64,000 nt of DNA from Verrucomicrobiota bacterium (GTDB lineage Bacteria > Verrucomicrobiota > Verrucomicrobiia > Opitutales > UBA953). Below are positions 19,456 through 27,840 of the stretch, piece by piece. The notes under the pieces were generated by a model. That model did no database searches and was not told the origin of the DNA. It saw nothing but the letters and a program-made list of their open reading frames with translations. The stretch is from assembly GCA_003569205.1 (NCBI GenBank), contig BGOK01000003.1:62001-126000 (forward strand), written 5' to 3'. Numbering within the stretch: position 1 is the first letter of the stretch; each line of letters starts with the position of its first letter. The position numbers were made by a program, and so were the translations under genes.

Positions 19456-20217
19456 CTATTCTCCGGAGGTCAGGAAGCCGATGAGCTGACGGCGCGGGGC
19501 GAAGGCGAGAAAATGCCGGGAGAAGAATTCCGCCCCGAGGATGCCATCGAAGTCCACTGGTAGGATTTCCTTTCGGAGGCTCGCCGGCAAGCGACCAGTG
19601 CGGAGGTTATCCGCCGCAAATTCCGCGCCGAGCTTCATCGGGACGTGAAAGGAATCCGTCTGGAACCAGCCCCCGATGAAATAGACGTGGAAGTCGCGGC
19701 CCTTGCCGGCCGAGGGAAAATTCTCAATCAATGGGTGCTCGAAAAAGGTCAGCTGAAAGCCTGTGTCTAGGCGCAGCCGATACTCGCGGTCGCGGATCGT
19801 GACCCGGGTGCTGAGCTGGCCGTTCTCTGTCTTAAGGGGGAAACTCCGGTCGCGAATGAGCGTTACCTCCGTCGTCGCGGTGCAAGTGCGCTTGGCGGCG
19901 TTGAGTGTCCAGTCGAACTCGCCAATGATGTCCATGCCCAAGAGACCGGCGCAAGGGGTGCCCAGGAATTGGACGAGTTTTGGCACGCCGATAATGGGCT
20001 TACCAGGCTTGCCGGTCATAATGGGCTTCAGCGCAAAGGTGCGCTCCGCGAGCGTCAGGCTCGGCGCCATGCCGTAACTGATGGCCGTGCCAGTATCGAA
20101 CAGCCAGCGTTGGTTATTAATCTCCACGAACAAGTGTCCGCCTTGGAGATGGAGGGGGTAAGTAGCCATATCCTTAGGCTCATCTTGCCCACCCGACCGA
20201 AGTCCCACAAGCGACAT
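19456..20217 (-). CDS. Retropepsin-like aspartic protease homologue with two DTG motifs
   Basis: A 253-residue protein with two copies of the aspartic-protease core. The first is WLFDTGT with Asp41 and then AGLLGMDII; the second is LRLDTGF with Asp151 and then GILGAEFF. Pairing of a DTG with a later hydrophobic-G motif in each half is what a fused, pepsin-like or duplicated retropepsin protein shows. There is no signal peptide. An alternative start at 20169 (MATYPLH) follows an AAGGA and is equally possible. Activity is likely but not proven; the substrate is unknown. Confidence 0.7.
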   Translation of the reverse strand: MSLVGLRSGGQDEPKDMATYPLHLQGGHLFVEINNQRWLFDTGTAISYGMAPSLTLAERTFALKPIMTGKPGKPIIGVPKLVQFLGTPCAGLLGMDIIGEFDWTLNAAKRTCTATTEVTLIRDRSFPLKTENGQLSTRVTIRDREYRLRLDTGFQLTFFEHPLIENFPSAGKGRDFHVYFIGGWFQTDSFHVPMKLGAEFAADNLRTGRLPASLRKEILPVDFDGILGAEFFSRHFLAFAPRRQLIGFLTSGE

Positions 20218-20250
20218 CTCGCCGGGGAATTGTAAAAGAAATATAAAAAA

Positions 20251-21570
20251 TTACTTCTGCCGCCAAGCGGGCGGGAGGTCGGGGAGGGTCGCCGTGAGGA
20301 TTTCGGCGATGGCTTGGCGTTCCGCAGTCGGGAGGAAAGCGTAGTCTTTGGGGGGCTGCTCGGCCCGGAGGATGGCCCCTAAACGGGTGAGGACCAAGGT
20401 CCGCAGTTCCGGCGGGAAGCCGCGGAAGGATTCGCTGTAGATGAGGGGGCTGCACCGGTAACGGAAAAGCCGGGTCTTGAGGTCGAGGTCGCGTAGCGAC
20501 CGGCCTTGGGGGTCGGGCCGCCGACCTTTCGCATAAGCTTTCTCAAACTCGCCATCGCCGTGGAGGCCATCGCTCGGTAAAGCCGGTTCATCCCGGCAGA
20601 GCAGCGCAGCGACCACCTTGTCGGCTTCGCTCGCCAGGGTGACGAGCGTGGAACCAGCGAGCGGTGCATCCGCAGGTAACTGTAGGATTTCGCGGGTCGC
20701 CGGCCAGCGAGCCAAGGACAAACGAGCTGTCTGGTTGGCAGCGGCGATGACGTTATGGACGTAGACTTGGTGATCGTGGATGCTGAGCGCAACGATGTCG
20801 CTCGTCGGCTTCGGGTAGCGGCCAACGTCGAAGTGGTCTTTCAGCGACTGCAGGGTGACGCCACCTTTGCCGGCTGCCGTAAGGAAGTCGGCCTCCGTTT
20901 TGCCTACGGTATTTCCACGGTGGCGAAAGGGGCTGGGCGCACCCGTCACATACCAGCCGCCCCAGCGGTCCGCATACGGGGTATCGGGTTCAAGGTTGGA
21001 AATATTGGATCCGCTCAAGGCTTCGCCTTCCGCGTCGGGCATGATGGAGCGGGCCCGCAGGCTCGGCGTGCGTTCATAGCTCTTGTGACAGGAGAGGCAT
21101 TGGTTGTCGCGCTGAAGGAGCGGCTTTTCGCCGTCCTCTTGCGCATCGAGCAGGTAGAAGGTCGCCCCGAGGACGGGATCGAAGAGCGTCACTTCAATGG
21201 CGCCGCCCGGCACCCAGCCAACATAGGCTTCGTCCGAGAAGAAGAGGACGCGGGGGTTCTTTGGGCCAATGAGCGCGCGTTGCTGACTGGTTTTGCTGAA
21301 AACGAGGATTTGCGAATCGAGGGGTATGTCGAGTTGTTCGAGCAGCCAGCGTAGTCGCCGGCGGGCGGGCCAGCCGCGGATTTCATCAGCCTGCTTTTGA
21401 AAGGCCTCGTTGAGTTTCGTTGCCGGGTCATTCGGCTTCGTTGCCGAATAATTAATCGGCGGGTCTTCAAAAGGCTCTGCTTCTTGACTCCGTGCCGTGG
21501 CGGCGGCCAGCAGTAGGCCGAGCCCGAGGAAGAGGTTCCGGCGTGTGCGGATGGGCGCCTTCATACGCAT
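20251..21570 (-). CDS. Exported monoheme c-type protein, unknown family
   Basis: A 439-residue protein with an N-terminal export signal (RRNLFLGLGLLLAAATA). One heme c site, C-L-S-C-H at residues 158-162, lies in the middle. The surrounding 'LFFSDEAYVGWVPGGAIEVTLFDPVLGATFYLLD' stretch and the long C-terminal helical part do not match a family I know. The heme suggests a periplasmic electron-transfer or sensing role. It lies 33 bases upstream of the protease-like gene on the same strand, so the two may be cotranscribed. Confidence 0.7.
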   Translation of the reverse strand: MRMKAPIRTRRNLFLGLGLLLAAATARSQEAEPFEDPPINYSATKPNDPATKLNEAFQKQADEIRGWPARRRLRWLLEQLDIPLDSQILVFSKTSQQRALIGPKNPRVLFFSDEAYVGWVPGGAIEVTLFDPVLGATFYLLDAQEDGEKPLLQRDNQCLSCHKSYERTPSLRARSIMPDAEGEALSGSNISNLEPDTPYADRWGGWYVTGAPSPFRHRGNTVGKTEADFLTAAGKGGVTLQSLKDHFDVGRYPKPTSDIVALSIHDHQVYVHNVIAAANQTARLSLARWPATREILQLPADAPLAGSTLVTLASEADKVVAALLCRDEPALPSDGLHGDGEFEKAYAKGRRPDPQGRSLRDLDLKTRLFRYRCSPLIYSESFRGFPPELRTLVLTRLGAILRAEQPPKDYAFLPTAERQAIAEILTATLPDLPPAWRQK

Positions 21571-21686
21571 AGCCTAACGCGTGGGGAAGGGGAGGACAAG
21601 GTTAGCCTCCGCCCGCCAGACAGTGTCTCGGGTTATTAGCCGAACGCACCCACGGCTTAAGTGGGCGGCTTGGACGGGCGGAAACC

Positions 21687-22670
21687 TTAGTTGGCGTTCG
21701 CCGCCGCTGGCATCAGCAGGGCGCGCAGTTTACGGTAGGCCCGTTCCTCCAACTGTCGCACCCGCTCGCGGCTGACGTTGAGGCGTCCGCCGACCTCATC
21801 GAGGGTCCATTCAGCGCCGTCGCTCAGCCCGTTGCGGAGCTCGATAATCAGGGCTTCGCGATCGTTCAGCGTCCGCAAGTGTGCGCGGATGAGTTCGGCG
21901 TCGAGTCGCAACGTAGCTTGGTCGGCTGTCCCCGGTGCCTCGTCGTCGCGGAGGGTTTCGCCTAGCGTCAGCTCGCCGTCTTCGCCGATTGGGGCATCGA
22001 GCGAGACGTTGCTTTGCGAGAGCCGGCGCAAAGACGCTACTTTATGTTCATCCTCCTGCATCGCCGCCGCGAGCTCGGCATCCGTTGCCTCGCGCCCCTC
22101 GCTCTGGAGCAAGGTCGCTGCAGCGCGGCGCAGGACTTTGAGGGCTTCGCGGATATTGCGCGGCAGGTCGACCACGCGGCGGCGGCCAATCTCCGCCATG
22201 ATGAGACTATAGATGGCCCAGCTGGCATAGGTGTTGAAGCGCACCTGTTTCTCGGCGAGGAAACGTTCCGCCGCGATGACAAGGCCATGGTTGGCGGCAC
22301 TGGTCAGTTCCTCGCGCTCCTCCAGGGTGTGGGCATACTTACCCGCACAGTAGACCGCGAACTTGAGGTTATGGCGAATGAGCTCGTCGCGAGCCTGCAG
22401 TGCATCGGACGTGAACTGACCTTCCGCTAGGCGCCCGGCTTGGATGCGCACGGCGAGCTGGAGCTCTTCGGTGGCGGTCAGGATTTTATGCTGCCCGGCT
22501 TGCTGCAGGTAGGCTTGGTAGCCAGAGATTTCGATGGCTTCACCGGCTTCGAAGGCGTCCGAGGTCTCTTCGGCAGCGTCGACGACGGGGCGGAGCAAGG
22601 CCTGCTCGGTGGGCAGGCGATCAAGGGTGGTCGGGGTGACAGGCGTGGCGGTGGGGATGAGTGTGATCAT
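21687..22670 (-). CDS. RNA polymerase sigma-70 family factor with divergent region 2.4
   Basis: A 327-residue sigma factor with regions 1.2, 2, 3 and 4 but no long region 1.1. Region 2 runs from 'HNLKFAVYCAGKY' to 'FNTYASWAIYSLIM'; region 4.2 is 'TLDEVGGRLNVSRERVRQLEERAYRKLR', very close to RpoD. In region 2.4 the RpoD stretch TWWIRQAIT is SWAIYSLIM here, so the residues that read the -10 element in E. coli sigma-70 (Gln437, Thr440) and one melting Trp (434) are changed. It is probably an alternative (group 2/3) factor. I start at the ATG at 22670; the upstream frame runs through the promoter. Confidence 0.9.
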   Translation of the reverse strand: MITLIPTATPVTPTTLDRLPTEQALLRPVVDAAEETSDAFEAGEAIEISGYQAYLQQAGQHKILTATEELQLAVRIQAGRLAEGQFTSDALQARDELIRHNLKFAVYCAGKYAHTLEEREELTSAANHGLVIAAERFLAEKQVRFNTYASWAIYSLIMAEIGRRRVVDLPRNIREALKVLRRAAATLLQSEGREATDAELAAAMQEDEHKVASLRRLSQSNVSLDAPIGEDGELTLGETLRDDEAPGTADQATLRLDAELIRAHLRTLNDREALIIELRNGLSDGAEWTLDEVGGRLNVSRERVRQLEERAYRKLRALLMPAAANAN

Positions 22671-22738
22671 AAAAAAGTGATGGGCCTCTATATAAGGGGC
22701 TCCTAAAAGGCCTTTTTGGGGGCACGTTTTCCTAACCA

Positions 22739-22751
22739 ACTGATAATCAGT
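22739..22751. promoter_or_regulatory. Palindrome in the sigma-factor leader
   Basis: ACTGATAATCAGT is a perfect 13-base palindrome about 70 bases upstream of the sigma-factor start and inside its predicted transcript. A second TATAAT (22770-22765) sits next to it, without a clear -35. It could be an operator for an internal promoter. Confidence 0.35.
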
Positions 22752-22838
22752 GAAATAAAATCGTATTATACTTTCAGTACCCCCGGCGGTGGTCGTTTGG
22801 GACGGATACCTTGGGCTCGGTCTGAGGCTCAGGCCGAC

Positions 22839-22866
22839 ATTATACCCGAGGGGCTTGGAATCGCAA
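22839..22866 (-). promoter_or_regulatory. Strong sigma-70-type promoter for the sigma-factor gene
   Basis: On the minus strand TTGCGA (22866-22861) and a perfect TATAAT (22844-22839) are separated by 16 bases. The transcript would start near 22832 and carry a leader of about 160 bases before the sigma-factor ATG, which is unusually long for this compact region. Confidence 0.7.
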
Positions 22867-22932
22867 GGGGGGTGCCAGCGATTTTCTAAAAAAAGGGTTC
22901 CGCAGAGTCGGCGGGTGGATTGACTGTTCGGC

Positions 22933-24933
22933 ATGCTGCGTACCCCCTGCTTGGCCCTGATGCTGGCCACCGCTTTGGCTCAGGCCGACCTCGTCGAGTC
23001 AAACCGCGATACGTCGATTGCGCCCACCAAGGACTTTTGGCTCCACGCCAATGGACGCTGGAATCAAGCGAACCCCATTCCGGCCGATCGGTCGGTCTAT
23101 AATTCCTTCGCGTGGCAGGATGACCTCATCAAGAAGGACCTGCTCGCGATTAACGCTGACTTGTTAGTAAAGAAGGACGCCAACGGCGACCAGCGCCGCC
23201 TCGCCGATTTCTGGCGCTCCGCCCTTGGGTTTGAGCATGGCCCGACCGAGCTGCCCGCGGGCTTACGCGGCGTGTTGGCTAAGCTCGACGAGGCGAAGAC
23301 CCCGCAGGCGTTACTGGATGCCTCGGCGGCTCTCTACGCCGAAGGTACCGGCTCCTTCCTAGGTGTCTTTGCCTCTCAAGATAAGAAGGACGAGACCAAG
23401 GTTGCCTTGTATCTCTGGCAGACTGGGCTCTCCCTGCCTGAGCGGGCTTTCTATTTCAGTGACGAGCCCGCCACCAAGCGCGTGCGCGATGCTTTCCCAG
23501 CGCACGTCGCCAAGATGTTGGGTTTCCTAGGCTACGAGGCCGCGCGCGCCCAGCAGGCTGGCGCGGCCGTTCTGGCCTTCGAGGTCAAGCTAGCCGAAGT
23601 CTCCTTGCCGATGGTGAAGCTGCGTAACCCCGATGCACATTATCACCCCATGTCTTGGGCAGAAGTCGATGCCCTCACGCCTGGGCTGCGCTGGGAAGCC
23701 GCCACCCGCCGAGCCGGCGCCCCCGCCGTCACCCGCGTCGTCGTTGGCCAACCTGATTTCCTTAAGGCCCTCGCCCGTATCCTCTCTGAAACCCCCGCCG
23801 AGGACATTCGCGACTACCTGCGCTTCCAAGCAATCGCAGGCTACGCTTCCATCCTGAACGCGACCACGGCCAAGGCCGCTTTTGAATTCGAAGGTGTTGT
23901 TCTGACCGGCGCCAAGCAGCAACGTAGCCTCGAGGAGCGCGCCCTTAAGATGCAGGATGGCGCCTTGGGCGATTTGATGGGCAAGGAATATGTGGCCCGG
24001 CGGTTCTCGCCGGCGCAGCGCGAACGTTTCCGCCTCGTCTGCGAAAATGTCCGGAGCGCCTTCGCCGCCCGGATTCGTAAACTGGAGTGGATGGACGCCG
24101 AGACGCAGGCCTGGGCCTTGCGTAAACTCGCGGCCATTAAACTGCGCGTGGGCTATCCCGATAAATTCCGCGGCTATGAAGGCGTGGAGATTCGCGCCGA
24201 GGGCCTCGCCCAGAACATGGTCAACGTTAGCAAGTGGTCGCGGGCCCGTACTTTCGCCCGCGTGGGTGGGTCGCCCGAACGCGAGGAGTGGGGCATGCGT
24301 CCTTATACGGTGAACGCCTACTACAGTCCGATGAATAACGAGATAGTCATGCCCGCCGCCATCCTCGCGGTACCGACGTATGACGGCGAACTGCTCGACG
24401 ACGCAGTCCTCTACGGTTTCATTGCCTGTACGATTGGCCACGAGCTCACGCACGGGTTCGACGACTCCGGTCGTCGGTTCGGTCCGACGGGCCGCCTGGA
24501 GCAGGGCTGGTCGCCACCGACGGAAAAGGCCTTCCGGGATCGTTGCGACTTGATCGTCGCTCAGTACGATAAGGAAGAGCCGTTGCCGGGTATCCGCGTC
24601 AACGGTAAGCTCACCTTGGGCGAGAACATCGCTGATATTGGCGGCGTCGAAATCGCCCTCGATGCTTTTCGCACGACGGAAGCCTACCGCTCAGGTCGGC
24701 TGATTGCCGGGCAGACGCCCCTCCAACGCTTCTTCCTCGCCCACGCGTTTGCCTTCGCCGGCAACATCCGGGCGGAGACGCTCCGTAATCGCTTGCTGTC
24801 CGATACGCACTCGCCAATGCCTCAGCGTATCAACGTCGTGCTTCGCAACGTGGACACCTTCCATGAGGTCTTCGGTACTAAGCCCGGTGACGGCATGTGG
24901 CTCGACCCGAAGGACCGCGTCAAAATTTGGTAA
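22933..24933 (+). CDS. M13 family zinc metallopeptidase (neprilysin/PepO type)
   Basis: A 666-residue peptidase with a signal peptide. The zinc site is complete: HELTH with His503, Glu504 and His507, and ENIAD with Glu564 as third ligand and Asp568. The N-terminal 'DFWLHANGRWNQANPIPADRS' and the closing 'NVDTFHEVFGTKPGDGMW' are M13 signatures. The family cuts short peptides outside the cell or in the periplasm. It is followed after 8 bases by the sulfatase, so the two are likely cotranscribed. Confidence 0.95.
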   Translation: MLRTPCLALMLATALAQADLVESNRDTSIAPTKDFWLHANGRWNQANPIPADRSVYNSFAWQDDLIKKDLLAINADLLVKKDANGDQRRLADFWRSALGFEHGPTELPAGLRGVLAKLDEAKTPQALLDASAALYAEGTGSFLGVFASQDKKDETKVALYLWQTGLSLPERAFYFSDEPATKRVRDAFPAHVAKMLGFLGYEAARAQQAGAAVLAFEVKLAEVSLPMVKLRNPDAHYHPMSWAEVDALTPGLRWEAATRRAGAPAVTRVVVGQPDFLKALARILSETPAEDIRDYLRFQAIAGYASILNATTAKAAFEFEGVVLTGAKQQRSLEERALKMQDGALGDLMGKEYVARRFSPAQRERFRLVCENVRSAFAARIRKLEWMDAETQAWALRKLAAIKLRVGYPDKFRGYEGVEIRAEGLAQNMVNVSKWSRARTFARVGGSPEREEWGMRPYTVNAYYSPMNNEIVMPAAILAVPTYDGELLDDAVLYGFIACTIGHELTHGFDDSGRRFGPTGRLEQGWSPPTEKAFRDRCDLIVAQYDKEEPLPGIRVNGKLTLGENIADIGGVEIALDAFRTTEAYRSGRLIAGQTPLQRFFLAHAFAFAGNIRAETLRNRLLSDTHSPMPQRINVVLRNVDTFHEVFGTKPGDGMWLDPKDRVKIW

Positions 24934-24941
24934 CCATACAT

Positions 24942-26264
24942 ATGCGCTCTCTCCTCTTTCTCTTTTGTGCGTTGACGCTGGGGGCTGCCGAGCCCGCGGC
25001 GCCGGCGAAGCGACCTAATGTGCTCATGATCATTTCAGACGACCATGCTTGGTTTGATTATGGGTTCATGGGCTCGAAGGCGGTCAGCACACCCCACCTC
25101 GATAAACTGGCGGCCGAGTCCCGCGTCTTCCCGCGCGGCTATGTCACAAACTCCCTGTGCGGGCCGAGCCTCGCCTCCATCTTGACTGGCCGGCACGTGC
25201 ACCGCCACGGCATCACGGGCAACGACCCGCTTGTGCCCGCCTCCGTGGCCCCAACGGCGCGACAGAAGAGCGCGGCGTTCCTTGAGGGCCGGGCTCAGAT
25301 GATCAAACTCTTCCAGCAGTCCCCGCATCTGCCGCGCCTTCTGGGCGAGCAGGGCTACGTGAGCCTGCAGACGGGTAAGTGGTGGATGGGCGACTACACG
25401 ACGGGCGGGTTCACCGAAGGCATGACGAAGGGAGGGCGGCATGGCGACGTTGGCCTCGATATCGGCCGCAAGACTTTGGCTCCGCTCACGGAGTTCATCA
25501 CCCGTGCGAAAAAAGACGGCAAACCGTTCTTCGCTTGGTACGCGCCGATGCTGCCGCATGACCCGCATACACCGCCCGAGCGCTTGCTCGCCAAGTATCG
25601 CGATCGGTCGCCCACGCCACAGGCGGCCCGCTACCATGCGATGGTTGAATGGTTTGATGAAACCATCGGGGAGATCCGCGCGCATCTCGAGAAGGAGGGG
25701 CTGACCCGCGATACGGTCATCGTCTACATCACGGACAACGGCTGGATTCCGCGCACGGACAAGCCAGTGGTTGATTTTGAACGCTCCAAGCAGTCGCCTT
25801 TTGATGGCGGCGTTCGTACCCCGATTCTGGTGAGCTGGCCTGGCCGCATCGCACCGACTGTGATCGACGCCCCCGCCAGTGCGGTCGATTTGATGCCGAC
25901 GTTACTCAAACTCGCTGGCGCCAAGGTGCCAGCTGACGGCGATGGCCTTGACCTCTTGGACGATGCGGCGGTCCGGGCCCGACCTTTTGTCGCCGGCCAG
26001 AACTCGACCCACGATATTCGTGAGCTCGGCCGCCCCGCTGCCAGCTTGCGTTACCGCTGGTTAGTCGCGGGCGACCTCAAGCTCATCGTTTCGAGTGGCC
26101 TGAAGACTGGTATGACGGCGAGTGGCTCTACCGACGCCACCGAGCCGCCGCGCCTCTTTGACCTTAAGGCCGACCCATACGAACTCCGCGACCTCGCCGC
26201 GGAACGCCCGGCCGATGTGAAGCGTCTGACCACTCGGCTGGACGCCTGGTGGGATGGTCGCTGA
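24942..26264 (+). CDS. Secreted sulfatase
   Basis: A 440-residue protein with a signal peptide (MRSLLFLFCALTLGA) and a type I sulfatase fold: RPNVLMIISDDHAWFDYGFMG near residue 22 (metal-binding Asp-Asp) and YITDNGW in the C-terminal part. The formylglycine site is C-G-P-S-L from Cys73. The usual consensus is C-x-P-x-R, and Arg is Leu here, so maturation or substrate fit may differ. Sulfatases strip sulfate from polysaccharides. I start at 24942 for the signal peptide. It sits between the M13 peptidase and the lactonase-like gene. Confidence 0.9.
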   Translation: MRSLLFLFCALTLGAAEPAAPAKRPNVLMIISDDHAWFDYGFMGSKAVSTPHLDKLAAESRVFPRGYVTNSLCGPSLASILTGRHVHRHGITGNDPLVPASVAPTARQKSAAFLEGRAQMIKLFQQSPHLPRLLGEQGYVSLQTGKWWMGDYTTGGFTEGMTKGGRHGDVGLDIGRKTLAPLTEFITRAKKDGKPFFAWYAPMLPHDPHTPPERLLAKYRDRSPTPQAARYHAMVEWFDETIGEIRAHLEKEGLTRDTVIVYITDNGWIPRTDKPVVDFERSKQSPFDGGVRTPILVSWPGRIAPTVIDAPASAVDLMPTLLKLAGAKVPADGDGLDLLDDAAVRARPFVAGQNSTHDIRELGRPAASLRYRWLVAGDLKLIVSSGLKTGMTASGSTDATEPPRLFDLKADPYELRDLAAERPADVKRLTTRLDAWWDGR

Positions 26265-26313
26265 GATTTTACTTGGAACTATCCCCCGTCCTTGCCCTCT
26301 CATCATTAACTCT

Positions 26314-27411
26314 ATGCGCCCGCTCCTCCCCCTCCTTGCTCTCATGTCCGCCACCGCTTTTGCCGCCGACCTCACTTATTACATCGGTACCTCCGGCCCT
26401 CAGGCGAAGGGTATTTTACGCGGCACCATCGATGCGGAGACGGGTAAGCTTTCCGCGCCCATCGTCATTGCTGAAGCGAAAGGGGCTTCCTTCCTGGCGT
26501 TGAGTAACGACGGTAAGGTCTTGTACGCGACCGCCGAAGTCGCGGGTGGCGGCGTCGCCGCCTATCGCCTATCAGCTGATGGTAAGGCGACCTTCCTAAA
26601 TGTTCAGGACACGAAGGGTAAGGGTGCCACGCACGTCTCGGTCGATCAAACGGGCAAGTTCCTCTTCGCCGCAAACTATGGTTCGGGCTCGGTGGCTTGC
26701 TTGCCGCTCCAAGCGGATGGCTCGATCGGCGCGGCCAGTAGTTTCTTTCAGCAGGAAGGTTCGGGGCCGAACAAGGGCCGCCAAGCGGGTCCGCATGCCC
26801 ACGGCATTTATCCGGACGTGGCGAACCGTTTTGTTTACGTGCCCGACCTCGGCACGGATGATATCTTCATCTACCGCTTTGATGCGACCAAGGGCACCTT
26901 GACGCCTAACGAGCCTAAGTCTGGCCGCGTGGCGCCTGGCTCGGGCCCGCGTCACCTCGCCTTCCATCCCAAGGGTGGTTTTGCCTATGTCTGTAACGAG
27001 ATGCTAATGACGGTGAGTGCCTTCACCGTGGACACATCAACGGGAGCCATGAAGGAAGTACAGGTCCTGCCGACGTTGCCCGAGGGCGCCTCCGCCAAGG
27101 GTGCATCGACCGCAGAGATTTTCTGCCTGCCTAATGGGAAGGCGCTCTACGTCTCCAACCGTGGCCATAACTCGCTGGCGGTTTATGCCATCGCCGCTGA
27201 CGGCAAACTTTCGCTTATCCAGCACGTCCTTGACGTCCCGGCAGTGCCGCGTGGTTTCGGTCTTAGCAACGATGGCCGCTGGCTCTTGTGCGCCGGCCAG
27301 AAGTCCGGCACGATCAACGCTTACCGCGTCGACCCGGCCACGGGCAAACTGACGGATACCCAGCAGTCGGTTGAGGCGGGGTCATCCTGCTGCATTGTTT
27401 TCGCGCGCTGA
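26314..27411 (+). CDS. Secreted lactonase-family seven-bladed beta-propeller
   Basis: A 365-residue protein with a signal peptide (MRPLLPLLALMSATAFA) and the YbhE/Pgl-type propeller: repeated 'xxxSNDGKxLYxT' blade strands, 'THVSVDQTGKFLFAANYGSGSV', 'GPRHLAFHPKGGFAYVCNE' and 'RGFGLSNDGRWLLCAGQKS'. Cytosolic members hydrolyse 6-phosphogluconolactone. This one is exported, so another sugar lactone or simple ligand binding is more likely. It follows the sulfatase and ends before a bidirectional terminator. Confidence 0.88.
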   Translation: MRPLLPLLALMSATAFAADLTYYIGTSGPQAKGILRGTIDAETGKLSAPIVIAEAKGASFLALSNDGKVLYATAEVAGGGVAAYRLSADGKATFLNVQDTKGKGATHVSVDQTGKFLFAANYGSGSVACLPLQADGSIGAASSFFQQEGSGPNKGRQAGPHAHGIYPDVANRFVYVPDLGTDDIFIYRFDATKGTLTPNEPKSGRVAPGSGPRHLAFHPKGGFAYVCNEMLMTVSAFTVDTSTGAMKEVQVLPTLPEGASAKGASTAEIFCLPNGKALYVSNRGHNSLAVYAIAADGKLSLIQHVLDVPAVPRGFGLSNDGRWLLCAGQKSGTINAYRVDPATGKLTDTQQSVEAGSSCCIVFAR

Positions 27412-27430
27412 GCGGAAATTGAGGAAAGCA

Positions 27431-27456
27431 AAAGGGCGCCCGACGGGCGCCCTTTT
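27431..27456. terminator. Bidirectional intrinsic terminator
   Basis: A perfect hairpin (AAAAGGGCGCCC/GGGCGCCCTTTT) with A and T runs on both sides serves the plus-strand lactonase gene and the convergent minus-strand zinc-ribbon gene. Confidence 0.88.
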
Positions 27457-27477
27457 CGTTGGCGGAAGCGGCGGCGC

Positions 27478-27741
27478 TCAGTCGCGCTTGCGCTTATCGG
27501 TCGTCTTGCAGGGCTTGCAGACAAAAATCTTAAAGATGCCGCCGCCGTCGTCGGGTAACATTTCAAAACCTTCGAGTTCCATCTCCTTCTTGCACTTCGG
27601 GCAGACGGGGATGGCGGGAGGTGCAACCTTCGGGGCGGAGGGCTTGATTTCCGGTTTGGTCTCGGGCTTGGTGTCCGCGGCGACGACGCCCGCAAAGAGT
27701 CCGCAGAGCAGGCAGACGAGTAGGGTGGGTCGAAGGGGCAT
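27478..27741 (-). CDS. Small exported zinc-ribbon protein
   Basis: An 87-residue protein with a signal peptide (LLVCLLCGLFAGVVAA), a Lys/Pro/Thr spacer, and two CxxC pairs (CPKC and CKPC) about 30 residues apart, as in a zinc ribbon. The C terminus is basic (DKRKRD). An exported zinc ribbon is uncommon; if the signal is cleaved, the metal site would fold outside the cytoplasm. I chose the ATG at 27741 since upstream residues lack any signal. No family recognised. Confidence 0.65.
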   Translation of the reverse strand: MPLRPTLLVCLLCGLFAGVVAADTKPETKPEIKPSAPKVAPPAIPVCPKCKKEMELEGFEMLPDDGGGIFKIFVCKPCKTTDKRKRD

Positions 27742-27840
27742 AAAAGTAGCCTGACGTTTCTTCAAGGAATCGGAAAGGTAAAACCATGCGAACTTGCGCA
27801 ACGGCTTGATAAGCGGCGGTGACCCCCTAATTTGCCCCCT

